From Candidatus Campbellbacteria bacterium CG10_big_fil_rev_8_21_14_0_10_35_52 (GTDB taxonomy: Bacteria; Patescibacteriota; Minisyncoccia; Phycocordibacterales; UBA2163): a stretch of DNA of 6,308 nt. Location of the stretch: assembly GCA_002778715.1 (NCBI GenBank), contig PFAA01000045.1:3435-9742 (forward strand). Direction: 5' to 3'. A program made the translations under genes and the position numbers. Position 1 is the stretch's first letter. Every line of letters starts with the position of its first letter. The notes under the pieces are model-generated. The model saw nothing but the letters and a program-made list of their open reading frames with translations. It did not search any database and had not been told where the DNA came from. Below, piece after piece: positions 6,178-6,308 of this stretch.

Positions 6178-6205
6178 AGTTTACTATAAAACCAAAAAAA
6201 TGCAA
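6178..6205 (-). promoter_or_regulatory. Candidate promoter for the rpsL transcript
   Basis: TTGCAT (6205-6200) lies 16 nt from TAAACT (6183-6178). A better -10-like hexamer, TATAGT (6188-6183), overlaps but has no well-spaced -35. The arrangement TTGCATTTT, then GG, then TTATAGTA resembles the rplC promoter region closely. The predicted transcript would begin about 35-40 nt before the rpsL ATG. Confidence 0.45.
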
Positions 6206-6237
6206 ATAAATAACACCCCAGTTCAACAATCAATTGC

Positions 6238-6264
6238 AACACCATGTATTAAAATACAGGTGTT
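6238..6264. repeat. Bulged palindrome upstream of the str operon
   Basis: AACACC-A-TGTATT is followed by its complement AATACA-GGTGTT, giving a 12-position stem with one bulged A and a very short loop. No T-tract follows on either strand, so it is unlikely to be an intrinsic terminator. It lies about 33 bp upstream of the candidate rpsL -35 and could be a protein-binding site. The plus-strand sequence after it contains an ATG at 6265 opening a lysine-rich frame that runs off the window. Confidence 0.4.
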
Positions 6265-6308
6265 ATGAAAAAATATAAAAAAGCGAAAATCAAAAACAAA
6301 ATAAGGAA

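Noticed and set aside
6265..6308. Plus-strand ATG opening a lysine-rich frame (MKKYKKAKIKNKIR) to the window edge
   Set aside because: Only 14 codons are visible and A-rich sequence yields Lys codons by chance. It could be the start of a divergent gene, but nothing here can decide it.

Overview
The window is an AT-rich stretch of bacterial chromosome in which every recognisable gene lies on the minus strand. It is a streptomycin (str) operon running into the start of the S10 ribosomal-protein cluster. In transcription order (right to left) the genes are rpsL (S12), rpsG (S7), a gene for a 23S rRNA intervening-sequence-type four-helix-bundle protein, fusA (EF-G), tuf (EF-Tu), rpsJ (S10) and the 5' two-thirds of rplC (L3), cut by the left edge. 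The proteins look like those of Candidate Phyla Radiation bacteria (Patescibacteria, probably Parcubacteria-like). The reasons are the lysine-rich S10 extension, the four-helix-bundle gene inside a housekeeping operon, AT-rich A-tract leaders without Shine-Dalgarno motifs, and the style of the EF-Tu and S12 sequences. This assignment is an inference from memory of such sequences and was not tested by search.

Region by region. 6139-6308 holds a bulged palindrome, a probable rpsL promoter and a promoter-proximal hairpin with a U-tract. 5174-6138 holds rpsL and rpsG, 86 nt apart. 4661-5162 is a compact unit: the four-helix-bundle ORF enclosed by a 33/34-nt imperfect inverted repeat (31 pairable positions), ending 3 nt before the fusA start codon. 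2510-4657 is fusA. 2261-2509 is a 249-nt leader with a good extended -10 promoter, a hairpin, a possible tiny uORF and a tandem CTAAAAA repeat abutting the tuf start. 1067-2260 is tuf. 1001-1066 has a candidate rpsJ promoter. 593-1000 is rpsJ. 408-592 holds a strong 15-bp terminator hairpin, then a promoter and a second hairpin plus U-tract ahead of rplC (1-407).

How it works together. All products except the four-helix-bundle protein are core translation machinery: S12 and S7 (30S decoding centre and head), EF-G (translocation), EF-Tu (aminoacyl-tRNA delivery), S10 (30S head) and L3 (50S assembly and peptidyl-transferase centre). The transcription signals suggest several units (rpsL-rpsG-ivp-fusA, then tuf, rpsJ, and a separately initiated rplC unit) rather than one uninterrupted operon. 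The most unusual items are the intervening-sequence-like unit between rpsG and fusA, the loss of the conserved proline in the S12 streptomycin loop, and the shared promoter and 5'-hairpin design at rpsL and rplC.
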